A stretch of 64,000 bases of DNA from JBPRGG01 sp051418075 (GCA_051418075.1 JBPRGG010000005.1:62001-126000); one strand, 5' to 3'; positions 45,215 through 56,079 are shown, numbered from the stretch's first letter. The notes: generated by a model not told the origin, from the letters alone. Numbers and translations are program-made.

Positions 45215-48200
45215 ATGAACCTTTTTAGTGTATTTTCCCGGCTGGACCAGTTAAAATTCATTCAGGGTATTGAACAGGAATTGCAAAAGAGAAAGATCTC
45301 CAGTAATTTCGGTTTGTTGATAGGCCTTTTAGGAGCTGCCTACCAGGTAATCGTTCTATTTATCCATCCGGACCAGCTGTCTTCCTTGCTGCTGACATTT
45401 CCGGCCAATGTGGGAATATTTGCCCTGGGGCTGGGCCTATTTTTGTATTTTCTTTTACGAAAGACCAATTTTTTACTGAAGGAAGCAGGTGAACCATTTA
45501 AATACACCTTCTGGACTGAATCTTTTCAGTCTGTTTCCGGACATGCAACGGGGTTTCATACCCAGGAACTCCCTGATTTTTTGCATCATGATTTGAATGA
45601 AAGATTAGTAGAAAGGATCAAGCGTCTGTCCCTGCTGAATGAAGACCTGAATGATGACATAGCACAAGCCTCTCATATTCATATCAGCGGGCATTTTTTG
45701 ATCAGGCAGGATAATCAGCAGTTATTGATACAACTGATGCCCCAGGTCAGGATAGGTCCACCCAGCCGGCCTCAGCACCTGACCGAGCCGGTTAAATATT
45801 ACCTTCCTTTTTCTCCTGTTGCACAGGATCAGATCCTTAAGCTTTCTGATCTTGACTATAAGAAGATTGTGGAAAGGGTTTATGCCAGAATAGCTTCTGA
45901 AATCTATAAACAGATCAAAAATGACCTGGATGAAAAAATAAATTTATTCCCTTCCAGGAACTTAAAAGCCATTGCACTTTATAATGAGGCTGAAGATTTT
46001 GCCCGTTCCAATACCATTGATGCTTATGACTACGCTATTGACCTTTATCAGCAATCCCTGGCCTATTTCGATATGTCTATCAGAGGCTGGGCCAACAAAT
46101 TTCAGAGGAGGATGCCCTGGTTTCTGGCCGGGGTCAAGTATAATCATATCTGGGCCAAAACACAGATCGGTTATGCCAAATGCCTCATTTACAGACGTCA
46201 GATTTCAGCATTATCAGGAAGATACAAAAATCCCTTGTTTGAAATCCCGGACAACCTTTACCAGGTCATTAACAGATTGGTGGAGCTTTACAACAAACTG
46301 AATCGAAAAAAATGGCAACTAAATCCGGTAAAACAGGTACAGGGTGAGATCATTCCTTACGCTACCCTGTATTTTAGTGAAAATGACTTTAAAGACCTGA
46401 GCCAGTTTATAGCCGGATTGGCCCATCCCAATGGCAATCCTCTGCATGATCATTTATGCAAGCTGCTTCGGATCGATCAATCTGCACCGCCTGAGCCAAA
46501 GATGTTTTTACAAAAACTGAACAAAATCATCCAGGATCAGCATTTTATCAAACCGGATTTGACCAACCTGCCTTTTAGCTACCGGGTCAGGGAAAAGCTG
46601 GATTATTTGATGCATGCCGATGATGGTCCCCACCTGAAAATGCTGGTCATGATAACCAATCGGATAATGCTGGAAGAGCTGTATCCTGAGGATATCATCA
46701 ATAATTATGACAAGGTGACTGAAGAAATGCGCAGAAAGAACAGGCAATTCGCCACCATGGCCTCATTAACCTATCGGGATACATTTTTGCATAAAGTTTT
46801 ATATCCTGATAGTCCTTTGTTTGTCAATAACAAGAAAATTCTATTTGATGCCTATGTCGTAATGGGCTTGTGTCATTACTATCTTGATCTTCCGTTGAAA
46901 GCTAAAATTTTTCTGGAAGATGCCAAATCCATTGCCCCCTCTTTCAGTGAAAGAAATCCCTTGTACTTACTGGCCGAAGCCGAAGTAGAGCCATCGCTGA
47001 ATAAAAAAATCCCATTACTGGTAAAAGCCACCGAGTTAGCCCCTGAGTTTGAGATCGCTCAATACCTCCTGGCCCATAGCTATGAACTTTTATTCCGCAA
47101 GAATGATGAAATTATTCCTGAAAGGGCAGAGAGCGTGATAAGGCGGTATGATGTGGTTTTGGCTTTAAATCCGGGAAATATTGCCTCTTTACTGGCCCAG
47201 GGCAACCTGCTGTGGTTGATTTCGCGGTTTGAAGAGGCTGAAAGTAAGTTTTTACAGGGTGAAGAAGTAAAAACCACGGTACAACAAACATTTATTGGCG
47301 AGCTTCTTTATGGCCGGGCCCGGGTAGCAGCCGAGCAGGGCCATATCAATGACAGCTATGATGCCTATCTGGAAGCGATTTCAGCAGATCCGGGCGTGGC
47401 TGCTTTCAATACAAATCTGAGCAGGAAAATAATCCTTAACCCTTATTATGAGCATATAGGCCCCAATATGCTGAAGCGATTTCTCCGATTTAAAAATAAT
47501 GTGCAGGGGAAAATTTACGGAGAAAAAGAATTTTCGGATGATGATGTTTCCCACTGGGACAGCTTTATCCAGGTTTTATCTGAAAGGTCAACCCCACCGG
47601 GGATTGATCTGTTTCAAATGTTTGATCCCTACCTTCAGCAGATGCTGAACCAGTATCAGAACAGGCCCCTGAATTTCATAAAGTTCCAGTTGAAAAAGCA
47701 GATCATCAACCAGCTTAACCATTTGATCAGGCAACCGAAATATCAGTCTGATTTTCAAGATCTTTGGCAAAAATTGCCCAATCAGGACAAGGAGCAGCTG
47801 GCCCCTTATAACCAGGAAAACCGCCGGTATTATTTTAATAAAGCGATACTTGAAAAGCTTTTCAATGGTTTGATCCGGGCAGATGTTCAGGCTGAACTTC
47901 GGTCGGAAGGAAAAGCGTATCCTTCCAGTACCTGCCAGTATGTAACTTCCATGGTTTTAAACGATTATGCCAATGCCTGCTTTAATTTTTTCCTGCATTT
48001 TGGCTATTCCAAAGGCAACAGAATGGTGGAAGCCATTGAAAACTATGAAAAGGCATTGAAATTGGTCCCTGACAATAAAGTGACCATGTACAACCTGTCT
48101 CATGCTTACCAGGAGAAATTCGGGGATTATAAGATCCAGCAACAACTGGATCTATTGAGATCAGCCCAATCAGGTACTTTCTGGCAACCTGCCACAGTCT

Positions 48201-51200
48201 CCTATATCAGGTGTCGGTTAAGGTCTTTTGACATACTTCAAAAGACATTAACCAGGAGAAAAGAACAGCATCTGACCAGGATAGAGCAGGCTAAACAAGA
48301 GGCCGCCCTTCAAAAGCAGCCTAAGGAAAGAAAGCGGCAAGTCGATCAGGAAAATATTTCCGGTAAAAAGTATAGATTAGGGTTATCCCAGGAAGCTGTT
48401 CCCTCTGATGATTTTCGTAATAAAAAATCCCGCCAGGTGGTAGGTCAGGAGGAAGTATCGGCAATGGAATTCTCAGGTACAGCAGGAAAAAAATTTCTAT
48501 GGTCTGATGAAACAGAAAGAAGTCAGCTCAGACAAATGGTGTTTGATGCAGAGCAGGAACAAATCAAATCCACCTGGAATATCATCAATGAGGCCAGGTC
48601 AGAGATTGCAAAGATTGAAACCGATCTGGCCAATCTTCCCCTGAACAAGAAAAGCTTTATTGAAACTGAAATCCATCAGGTGATCGAAAAGACCAAGATA
48701 TCCTCTTTGTTTGAATCATTTTCCTACCAAAGTTCTGAAACCCAGATCGAGCACCAATTATTGGATCTGGTGGAACAAATTGAAACAGACAGGCTGGATG
48801 AGAGTGACCTGGAAGCCTTATTGGTTTGGGCCGAAGTGATCATGTATGGATATGATGAGCCCCTGATCAGGAATGTGTCCCAGCAACTATGTAACCTGAT
48901 CCGGAAAAAATATCTTATCGGATTCTTTGACATTCAGGCAATTTTGAGAGATGGTTATAAGCAGCAGATAATGCAACTGGTTGAGCTTAAATGGCAGGAA
49001 GGCCAGGATCTTCAGGTAATTCATCAAGAGGTACCCTTTAGGGAGTTTAAAAAGCATATTTCGCTGTTTGATCAACTAATGGCCAGGGAAATTGATCACT
49101 ATAGGCAGAAATACAGGGATTACCATGTTTACAATACCATCCAGAATCTGGATCTTCAATTGGAACTTGCCCGTTTCTGGTTTGCCAAAGATGATTTTGA
49201 ACAGGCCTTGGCGGTTTTAAACCAGATGGAGGGTCATGATAGCCCCGATCAGGTGAAGATACTGATTTTGAAGGGTGAAATTTATATGAAACAAAGCAAA
49301 ATTAAACAGGCCATTGACACTTTTAAACAACTGATCAAACTGGCACCAGATGAAAGTCTGGGCTATTATAATTTGGCTAAAGCCTATGGACTGGACCGGA
49401 ATTATCCCAGGGCCATACTGAATGCAGAACGAGCAGTGCAGCTTGATCTAATGGTAGAAGAATATTATGTGGAACTGGCTACATTTTATAAAAACAGCAA
49501 CAAAAATTACCTGGCTGAAATAGCCCTGAAACAAGCCTTACAATTAAACCGCAATAACCATAGTCTGTGGCACCAGTTGGGTAATCTTTATCATGAGCAG
49601 ACCCGTTATTATGAGGCAATTAAGTGTTATCGTAAAGCCCTCCGGCTAAAACCACAGAGCAGCAATTATTATTTCAGCCTGGGCGCAACCTATAAGGCCC
49701 TATTTAAATACAATGAAGCTGAAAAAGCCTACCAGAATGCTTTAAATAAAGAGGAAAAAGACCTGATTTATTTTGAATTAGGGAATCTCGGTTTTTTAAA
49801 AAAAGAATATGGATCAGCCAAAAAATATTATGAGCAGGCTTATAAGCTTCAGCCTCAAAATGTAGAATACCTGTCCCACCTGGTCAGAAGTCTGGAAAAT
49901 TGTGAGGAAACCATAAAAGCCCGTGAACTTTTGGACCAGGTGATGGAAAAATACAAACTCCGGGACACATTTCTTGATCATCTGGGTATGGCATTTTATC
50001 GTCTGGCTGATGATGCCAAAGCCATCAGATGTTATGAGGAAGCGATTAAAGTGACTGACAAAAATCCAAAGTATTTCAGCCACCTGGCTTTGGCCGCTAT
50101 GGGGGCTGACAACTTTAACCTCGCCAGGGAATCAATTAATATAGCATTGGCTCTTGATCCGGATAATATAACATACCTGGGCTATTCAGGTAGGATATAC
50201 ATCAATTTAAAAGACTATGATAAGGCCATTGAGATTTATACGCATATTATCATGCTAAATCCAGAACCAGCGGAATACAAGGTCAAAATAGTAGGGCTGT
50301 TTGATTTAACCAACCAGGTAAAAAAAGCCGACCTGGAAATTAAAAAAGCCATCAGTTATGACCCCAAAAACGGCGCTTACATGAATGAGTTAGGAAATGC
50401 CTATCAAAAAATTTCTTATTTCACCCAGGCGCTTGAATGTTATAATCACGCCACCCGGTTAGATCCTGTTAATGGATTATATCATTATAATTTATCCCAG
50501 GCTAGTTTGGAACTCAAAAAGTATGAACAGGCGATATCTGCGGTACAAATGGCCCTGCTTTATAACCCGGACAAAAGTACTTACTACAACCATTATGGGA
50601 ATATTTTGTATAAGCAAAAAGCCTATGAAAAAGCCATTAAACAGTATATTAAAGCGGCTTCCCTGGAGCCTTTCAATACCGTATATTACTCCAACCTGGG
50701 ATTGATGTATGCTAATATAAATAAACAACATCCTGATCCTAAAATGTTTGATAAGGCAGTTTATTATTATGAAAAAGCTTATTTAATGAATCCCTTCCAG
50801 GCTCAATATGCTGATAATATGGCTATTTTATGTAATGACCAGGGTGATCACCGGAAAGCCATTAAATACGCTTTACGAGCTATCCAACTGGAACCTGAAA
50901 ATGCTGCTTATCAGGCTGAAATGGGATTAGCCTACCACAAATTGAACCTGTATACTGAATCAGCTGAGTGGTACCTGAAGGCTGCCAGTTTAAAACCAGA
51001 ATTCGGGTCCTACTGGAACAACGCCGGCCTGGCATTCTATTACAATAAAGCATATGATGAAGCCATAGAAAGCTACCGCAAAGCCATCGAGGCCGAGCCG
51101 GAATACGCGGTTTATTTCCAGAACATAGCCCTGGCCTATAAAGATCAAATGAAATATGATTTAGCCCTCCAGTGGTACTTTAAAGCTTTGGATACACAGC

Positions 51201-52936
51201 CTGAACAACCATCCAGAATTTACAATTATATTGGTTTAATATATTATGATCAGAAGGAGTTGCCGGAGGCAATAAAATGGTATGAAAAAGCGGTTAAAAA
51301 GGCTCCTGAAGAACATATTTATTTGGCTAACCTGGGTCTGGCTCACCGGGAGGAGGGAAACCTGGAGCAGGCGGTTGCCTATTTTCAATCGGCATTAAAG
51401 AAAGATCCTCAAAATGATATTTACCTGCATGAACTGGGAAAAGCATTTTTGGAGAACGGAGAGGGGGAAAATGCGCTGCACTACCTGGCCCGGGCGGTAG
51501 AATTAAAGCCTGATAATGCTACCCTGGTTTTTGACCTGGGCCGGGCATACCTGACCAATAAAGAAATGGCCTCAGGAATTGAGCAGCTGCAAAAAGCTAT
51601 CAGCCTTAAAAGCTCAGAAATTGACTTCTACCTGGCCCTAAGTCAGGCTTTTCGGCAGATTGATCAGTGGGATCAGGCAGAGACAACCCTCCGTAAAATA
51701 ATGAAAACCTATCCCGGGAATAGAACAGTTACCTGTGAATTGGGCCAGCTAAAATTAGCATTGAACGATTCTGCAGCAGCTCAGGAAATTTTCCGGGAAG
51801 GTTTAATGTATAATCCGGATGATCCTGAACTCCTGGTGGGCCTGATGAATGCCTTCATGGCTGACCAACAGACTGAAGAGGCAGAAAATATTTTTCTGGA
51901 TACCTTGAATACCCACCAGAGTGATTGTAATTACCTGTATGAACTGGGCCGGGCACTGTATCCTTCCCATCCGCAGAAAGCAGCGACCTGTTTTGGCAAG
52001 ATACAGCAGGATTGTGCTCAAGAACATCAGCTTCTGATTGAAATTGGCAGGCTATATGGCTTAGATCATGAATTTACGGCTGCAGTTGCCTTTTTAAATG
52101 ACGCTATTCAGGCTGAATTCCCGGATTATCAGGTTTATATGTTCCTGGTAAGGAGTTATTTAGCTTTGGATCTAAAAGAGCAGGAAGAAAAGGTATTTCA
52201 GGAAGCTCTGGCCCGGTTCAGTCACAAGCATTCCCGGCTTTACCGCATGGGAAAGTATTTTAAAGAAGAAAAGTTGTATGATCATGCCCTGATCTGCTTC
52301 AAAAGGGCGCTTCAAATTGATCCGGCTAATAAAGTTTATGTGCTGGAACTGTTCAGGATATTTCTGTTAGAGGATTATCAATTGCAGGCAGAAGCCTTTT
52401 TGAGGTCATTGATGTCTACAGTAAATGCCGGAAATACCTTATTTGATTTGGCAGAATTGTTTTTTGCTGAAAAAATGAATGATTTTGCCATACTTTGCTA
52501 TAAACTGGCCCTGGAATTAGATCCGGGCAATCATCTTTACTGGGCCTATTTAATTGATACCTTCATTCAGGATCATAAACAGGAGAAAGCAGATCAGCTT
52601 TTGCAGGGTCTATTGAATGATCCGGATCAAATACTGACATTTACTTATAAGCTCAGTGTAACCTTTTTCAGTCTGAAGCAATACCGTTATGCATTGCAAT
52701 CAGCCAAAAAAGCTTATCAGTTAGCTCCCGGGAATATTGAGGTGCTGGAAATACTGGCCAAAATTTATTTTTATTGCCGGATGTATAGAGAATCAGCCGA
52801 AGTTTACCTGAATATAATGCGATTGTCTGACCAAAAAGTGTATCAGGATAATTTTCATTTAGCCATATCCTATATCAAGGATGAGTTGCAAAAGAATGAA
52901 ATTTTGGCCAAGGCGGGATTAGCTGTGAAGTCCTGA
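45215..52936 (+). CDS. Giant membrane-anchored TPR protein (2573 aa)
   Basis: Two membrane helices (about 32-50 and 65-81) anchor the N-terminus. A largely helical part with scattered TPRs (about 520-760 and 900-960) follows, then a charged, Lys/Glu/Gln-rich linker (about 1015-1150). From about 1390 to the end is an almost continuous array of about 34 TPRs of 34 residues, for example AYDEAIESYRKAIEAEPEYA and EALPEAIKWYEKAVKKAPE-like units. The array would build a long superhelix over 15 nm, so a scaffold or docking platform at the membrane is likely. No catalytic domain is visible. It stands alone between a divergent AI-2E gene and a remnant, so its partner and role are unknown. The gene is intact. 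Confidence 0.85.
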   Translation: MNLFSVFSRLDQLKFIQGIEQELQKRKISSNFGLLIGLLGAAYQVIVLFIHPDQLSSLLLTFPANVGIFALGLGLFLYFLLRKTNFLLKEAGEPFKYTFWTESFQSVSGHATGFHTQELPDFLHHDLNERLVERIKRLSLLNEDLNDDIAQASHIHISGHFLIRQDNQQLLIQLMPQVRIGPPSRPQHLTEPVKYYLPFSPVAQDQILKLSDLDYKKIVERVYARIASEIYKQIKNDLDEKINLFPSRNLKAIALYNEAEDFARSNTIDAYDYAIDLYQQSLAYFDMSIRGWANKFQRRMPWFLAGVKYNHIWAKTQIGYAKCLIYRRQISALSGRYKNPLFEIPDNLYQVINRLVELYNKLNRKKWQLNPVKQVQGEIIPYATLYFSENDFKDLSQFIAGLAHPNGNPLHDHLCKLLRIDQSAPPEPKMFLQKLNKIIQDQHFIKPDLTNLPFSYRVREKLDYLMHADDGPHLKMLVMITNRIMLEELYPEDIINNYDKVTEEMRRKNRQFATMASLTYRDTFLHKVLYPDSPLFVNNKKILFDAYVVMGLCHYYLDLPLKAKIFLEDAKSIAPSFSERNPLYLLAEAEVEPSLNKKIPLLVKATELAPEFEIAQYLLAHSYELLFRKNDEIIPERAESVIRRYDVVLALNPGNIASLLAQGNLLWLISRFEEAESKFLQGEEVKTTVQQTFIGELLYGRARVAAEQGHINDSYDAYLEAISADPGVAAFNTNLSRKIILNPYYEHIGPNMLKRFLRFKNNVQGKIYGEKEFSDDDVSHWDSFIQVLSERSTPPGIDLFQMFDPYLQQMLNQYQNRPLNFIKFQLKKQIINQLNHLIRQPKYQSDFQDLWQKLPNQDKEQLAPYNQENRRYYFNKAILEKLFNGLIRADVQAELRSEGKAYPSSTCQYVTSMVLNDYANACFNFFLHFGYSKGNRMVEAIENYEKALKLVPDNKVTMYNLSHAYQEKFGDYKIQQQLDLLRSAQSGTFWQPATVSYIRCRLRSFDILQKTLTRRKEQHLTRIEQAKQEAALQKQPKERKRQVDQENISGKKYRLGLSQEAVPSDDFRNKKSRQVVGQEEVSAMEFSGTAGKKFLWSDETERSQLRQMVFDAEQEQIKSTWNIINEARSEIAKIETDLANLPLNKKSFIETEIHQVIEKTKISSLFESFSYQSSETQIEHQLLDLVEQIETDRLDESDLEALLVWAEVIMYGYDEPLIRNVSQQLCNLIRKKYLIGFFDIQAILRDGYKQQIMQLVELKWQEGQDLQVIHQEVPFREFKKHISLFDQLMAREIDHYRQKYRDYHVYNTIQNLDLQLELARFWFAKDDFEQALAVLNQMEGHDSPDQVKILILKGEIYMKQSKIKQAIDTFKQLIKLAPDESLGYYNLAKAYGLDRNYPRAILNAERAVQLDLMVEEYYVELATFYKNSNKNYLAEIALKQALQLNRNNHSLWHQLGNLYHEQTRYYEAIKCYRKALRLKPQSSNYYFSLGATYKALFKYNEAEKAYQNALNKEEKDLIYFELGNLGFLKKEYGSAKKYYEQAYKLQPQNVEYLSHLVRSLENCEETIKARELLDQVMEKYKLRDTFLDHLGMAFYRLADDAKAIRCYEEAIKVTDKNPKYFSHLALAAMGADNFNLARESINIALALDPDNITYLGYSGRIYINLKDYDKAIEIYTHIIMLNPEPAEYKVKIVGLFDLTNQVKKADLEIKKAISYDPKNGAYMNELGNAYQKISYFTQALECYNHATRLDPVNGLYHYNLSQASLELKKYEQAISAVQMALLYNPDKSTYYNHYGNILYKQKAYEKAIKQYIKAASLEPFNTVYYSNLGLMYANINKQHPDPKMFDKAVYYYEKAYLMNPFQAQYADNMAILCNDQGDHRKAIKYALRAIQLEPENAAYQAEMGLAYHKLNLYTESAEWYLKAASLKPEFGSYWNNAGLAFYYNKAYDEAIESYRKAIEAEPEYAVYFQNIALAYKDQMKYDLALQWYFKALDTQPEQPSRIYNYIGLIYYDQKELPEAIKWYEKAVKKAPEEHIYLANLGLAHREEGNLEQAVAYFQSALKKDPQNDIYLHELGKAFLENGEGENALHYLARAVELKPDNATLVFDLGRAYLTNKEMASGIEQLQKAISLKSSEIDFYLALSQAFRQIDQWDQAETTLRKIMKTYPGNRTVTCELGQLKLALNDSAAAQEIFREGLMYNPDDPELLVGLMNAFMADQQTEEAENIFLDTLNTHQSDCNYLYELGRALYPSHPQKAATCFGKIQQDCAQEHQLLIEIGRLYGLDHEFTAAVAFLNDAIQAEFPDYQVYMFLVRSYLALDLKEQEEKVFQEALARFSHKHSRLYRMGKYFKEEKLYDHALICFKRALQIDPANKVYVLELFRIFLLEDYQLQAEAFLRSLMSTVNAGNTLFDLAELFFAEKMNDFAILCYKLALELDPGNHLYWAYLIDTFIQDHKQEKADQLLQGLLNDPDQILTFTYKLSVTFFSLKQYRYALQSAKKAYQLAPGNIEVLEILAKIYFYCRMYRESAEVYLNIMRLSDQKVYQDNFHLAISYIKDELQKNEILAKAGLAVKS

Positions 52937-53139
52937 GTATGCCAATTAATTGCTTCATATATTTCCCTATATTATATTGTCATTATTAATTTATCGAAAA
53001 ATGGGGATTACTTATGGTAAATTTATATCAAAAATTTTTTTTTCATTTCAAGAAATAAAATCAAATATAATATGGAGGTGTTTTTTCTACCTGTCAGACC
53101 ATCTATTTCAAAATATGACGGAAAAGATGCTCCCTAGCT

Positions 53140-53355
53140 TCACTGGAATGTGACATGATCAAGTCTACCATAGTTGCCATTTACAGCCCAGGTGATAGTC
53201 GTCTTTTGATCAGGAAAATGAATCATGCTGGTATAATATCCTGTTGCGTCTCCACTATGAAAGTAGGCCGGACCATGTGATAGTGCCTGCATAAACCCAT
53301 TCAGATCATAAGCATCCGGAACCGGATCCTCCGCAGCAAATTGGGTGTAATTCAT
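53140..53355 (-). pseudogene. Serine hydrolase (beta-lactamase-like) C-terminal remnant
   Basis: A 71-residue frame immediately preceded by an in-frame stop. YFHSGDATGYYTSMIHFPDQKTTITWAVNGN resembles the C-terminal segment of class C beta-lactamase-type serine hydrolases (a GxxxGYxSxxxxxPxxxxxVxxxxN pattern). The catalytic N-terminal part with SxxK and YxN is missing, so it is probably a truncated pseudogene. I see no homologous piece upstream within the window. Confidence 0.5.
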
Positions 53356-53597
53356 TTATAATGGGGCAAAAAATTCTTTCCTTCATTAAACTAGAAAGCT
53401 TCTTACCGAAAAATTTGATGTTATTGCGAATGCCTAAGTAAACCTTCGAATAATAAAAACTTCATTTTCTGACTGCATCTTAATAAACATGGCAGTCGAC
53501 AGTCGGTGGTCAAGAATAACACCTCATGCTCCAGTTTTTTTTCGGGAAAGACAGATTAGATCAATTTTAATAAGTACTAATTTCAGGAAAATACAGG

Positions 53598-54944
53598 TTA
53601 TTCAAACACTGCTTGTTCTACTTTTTCATCTTTTAATACCTGGCTGAAGGTAATGGAAAAACAGGTGCCCTGGCCAGGTGTTGATTCCACTGTAATATGA
53701 CCATTTAATCTATTCATAAGTTGCTTACACAGCACCAGGCCTATACCATGTCCCTTTTCATTGAATGTACCGTTAGTTTTAATTTGTTTGGTAGAAAAGA
53801 GACTATCAGTTACTTTAGGATCCATACCCTTACCAAAATCTTTGACTTTGATAACCAGGTTATTATGATGCCTTAGGCAGTTGATCACAATTTGTCTATT
53901 GGGATAGGAAAATTTGATGGCATTGCTAAGTATATTCCTGATAACAATAAAAAAAATAGTGGCATCTGTTTCAACTGACTGAGCCAGAGGTAATTCATAG
54001 TTATATTTAATCCGGATATGCTTTAGATCAAGTTCATTTTCAAATCCTTGGGTTATTGTCAGAAACTCTTCGTCTAATTGGAATATACTATTTTCGGGCT
54101 TGATGCCATTGATTTGGATCCTGGTCCATAAAAGCAGTTTTTCGATCATATCTGAGGTCGTAGATAACTTCTGACTGAGGTTGGGCAGCAGCAATTGCCA
54201 TTCTTTTTGGCTTAGCTGCTGATGAGCATATAGATCAAGGGCTCCTATGATGGAATTAATGGGGCTTTTCAGATCATGAGAAAGCAACGAAAATAAACGG
54301 ATCATCCACTGATTCATCTCTTCCAGACTTTTGGAATGATCTTTAATGGTATTGGTTTTCTTATTTAACTCGATATTTTTTTGGAAGAGCATGAGGCTGG
54401 TATCCAGCGCATTGTTTTTATAAAATGTTATGGCAAAATATTCAGCTACGAATATGCTGGCATAACTTACAGTTGATAGATAGAAATCTCTCAGGTCAGT
54501 ATAGTATGTTCCAAACTGACGGAAAATGTGAAGGGTAAAGAATAGAATAAGGCCATACAGAAAAGCAAGGTTGCTGGTTTTTTTATCAAAAATAAACAAA
54601 CCCACTATGGCATATCCTATCATATTAAATTCTCTGGTTTCCTCTTGGCTCATTATACTGGCCAGAAAGATCAGGCTTATTACCGGAAAATAGGCTAACG
54701 CTTTAGCATATTTAATGTTCCCGGCTTTATTTAAGTAAAGGATTGGAATAAAAAAACCAAATATAAAAGTTAAGTTGAAGATGGTTTGCAGGATTAATCC
54801 AGTCTGATAATTAATGATTCCTAATATGATATTGATCAGGATACTGAGAATAGCAACCAGATTCAGGAATTTAATTTGAAGCCTTAAGAGTACATCATTG
54901 GTAGTAATCAATCCTAAATTTAATATCTGATGAACTATATGCAT
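53598..54944 (-). CDS. Membrane sensor histidine kinase
   Basis: 448 residues. Six or so hydrophobic helices (about 28-180) without a large extracytoplasmic loop, so sensing is within or at the membrane. HisKA is at about 210-275 with LLSHDLKSPINSIIGALDL (His223), HATPase_c at about 320-440 with NILSNAIKFSYP, VKDFGKGMD and KGHGIGLVLCKQLM. No receiver domain is present and no response regulator gene is adjacent, so it is an orphan kinase. It resembles the 7TM-type sensor kinases common in Bacteroidota. An upstream gene-free region precedes it. Confidence 0.9.
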   Translation of the reverse strand: MHIVHQILNLGLITTNDVLLRLQIKFLNLVAILSILINIILGIINYQTGLILQTIFNLTFIFGFFIPILYLNKAGNIKYAKALAYFPVISLIFLASIMSQEETREFNMIGYAIVGLFIFDKKTSNLAFLYGLILFFTLHIFRQFGTYYTDLRDFYLSTVSYASIFVAEYFAITFYKNNALDTSLMLFQKNIELNKKTNTIKDHSKSLEEMNQWMIRLFSLLSHDLKSPINSIIGALDLYAHQQLSQKEWQLLLPNLSQKLSTTSDMIEKLLLWTRIQINGIKPENSIFQLDEEFLTITQGFENELDLKHIRIKYNYELPLAQSVETDATIFFIVIRNILSNAIKFSYPNRQIVINCLRHHNNLVIKVKDFGKGMDPKVTDSLFSTKQIKTNGTFNEKGHGIGLVLCKQLMNRLNGHITVESTPGQGTCFSITFSQVLKDEKVEQAVFE

Positions 54945-55336
54945 AAATACCCATTTAATAAGCTATAAAGTTGGTAAAAATTCTATTATTAGAATAATAT
55001 AAGTATGGCCTAACCGATCATATGTAATAATTCAATAAAAAATGCTATTTCAATAGCCTTCCGGATATGTATTTAACCGAAATATTCATAAAATATACAA
55101 GAAAAAGGGTAGAAGGTATTTTTGTAACATAAGGTAAGTTTCATTTTTATATCCTATTCCTGAGGTGAGGAAATGATAGGCAAGATAATGTAAGCAAGCA
55201 GATAAAAAATAAATTTAGTGGGGTGAAGCATATAAATTGTCAATACCTGATGTTGATCGGCTTACCTCCAGGCAGCAGACACTAAACCGGAGAATCAAAT
55301 GCCATCTAACATGCTGATTTTCAGATGGTTGTAGAG
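54945..55336. other. Intergenic region, no gene seen
   Basis: About 390 bases between the histidine kinase start and tRNA-Arg. AT-rich, stops in all frames, no recognisable hairpin or repeat. Confidence 0.4.
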
Positions 55337-55408
55337 TGACCTCGACAGGAATCGAACCTGTATCTTGAGCTCCGGAGGCTCACGTTCTATCCATTGAACC
55401 ACGAGGCC
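55337..55408 (-). tRNA. tRNA-Arg (anticodon CCG)
   Basis: The reverse complement forms a cloverleaf: acceptor GGCCTCG with CGAGGTC, D stem GTTC/GAAC, anticodon stem TGAGC/GCTCA around loop CTCCGGA, T arm ACAGG-TTCGATT-CCTGT. The anticodon is CCG, reading CGG. The discriminator is A and CCA is not encoded. Confidence 0.95.
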
Positions 55409-55460
55409 AGTATACCGGTAAAGTTAGCGAACTTTGGCTTATCCTTTAACTATTTGCTGG

Positions 55461-56075
55461 CTAACTTTTGAATTTTATAGAACAGCCTATGGCTTTGCTC
55501 ATTTTGGTGGTAATGGGTTTTCCTGAAAGCAGGCTGTTAATGGCCTCTTCTACATATTTTTTATCCGCCTGGGAAGCATCATTGTGATTATTGTCTATAG
55601 CGCCTGTGTAGACCAGTTTGTTCTTGCCTCCCACTTTTTTCAATAAATATATCTCAGGTGTTTTTTTGGCACCAAATGACCGGGCTATTTCCTGGGTTTG
55701 GTCCACCAGGTAAGGGAAAGGGTATTGCTTTTCCCGGGCTCTTTTTACCATGTTTTCATAAGAGTCCATCGGTTGACTTTCCGGATCATTGGCATTGATA
55801 GCCACTACCGGATAACCCTGCGGAGCAAACCGCTGATGTAATTTGATGATCCTGTCTTCATAAAGTTTGGCATAGGGGCAGGTATTACAGGTAAAAACAA
55901 CAATAAACCCTTTAGCCTGGGGGTAATCTGCCAGGGAAACAAAGCGGCCATCCACATTTTTTAGTTTAAAATCCCGGGTAACATCGCCTACTTCATAGCC
56001 TTCATAGCCTTTAAATCCACTCAAAACAATCAGGAGGCCAATTATCATACTTAAACTTAGTGTATATCTTTTCAT
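55461..56075 (-). CDS. Redoxin/thioredoxin-family exported protein with CxxC
   Basis: I start it at the ATG at 56075, which gives a signal peptide (MKRYTLSLSMIIGLLIVLSG) and follows the upstream tlpA-like gene by 4 bp; the longer frame from 56177 is unlikely. The peroxiredoxin/AhpC-TSA fold has KNVDGRFVSLADYP and the active-site loop VFTCNTCPYAKLYEDR, with CNTC in the thioredoxin CxxC position. The C-terminus ends SKAIGCSIKFK, a motif I recall from this family. It probably works as a periplasmic thiol oxidoreductase, perhaps reducing partners downstream of the adjacent TlpA-like protein. Confidence 0.88.
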   Translation of the reverse strand: MKRYTLSLSMIIGLLIVLSGFKGYEGYEVGDVTRDFKLKNVDGRFVSLADYPQAKGFIVVFTCNTCPYAKLYEDRIIKLHQRFAPQGYPVVAINANDPESQPMDSYENMVKRAREKQYPFPYLVDQTQEIARSFGAKKTPEIYLLKKVGGKNKLVYTGAIDNNHNDASQADKKYVEEAINSLLSGKPITTKMSKAIGCSIKFKS

Positions 56076-56079
56076 AATA

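Noticed and set aside
45962..52027. Many antisense frames inside the giant TPR gene
   Set aside because: They lie on the opposite strand of a long, highly coding-like repeat gene and have no family resemblance; they are shadows.
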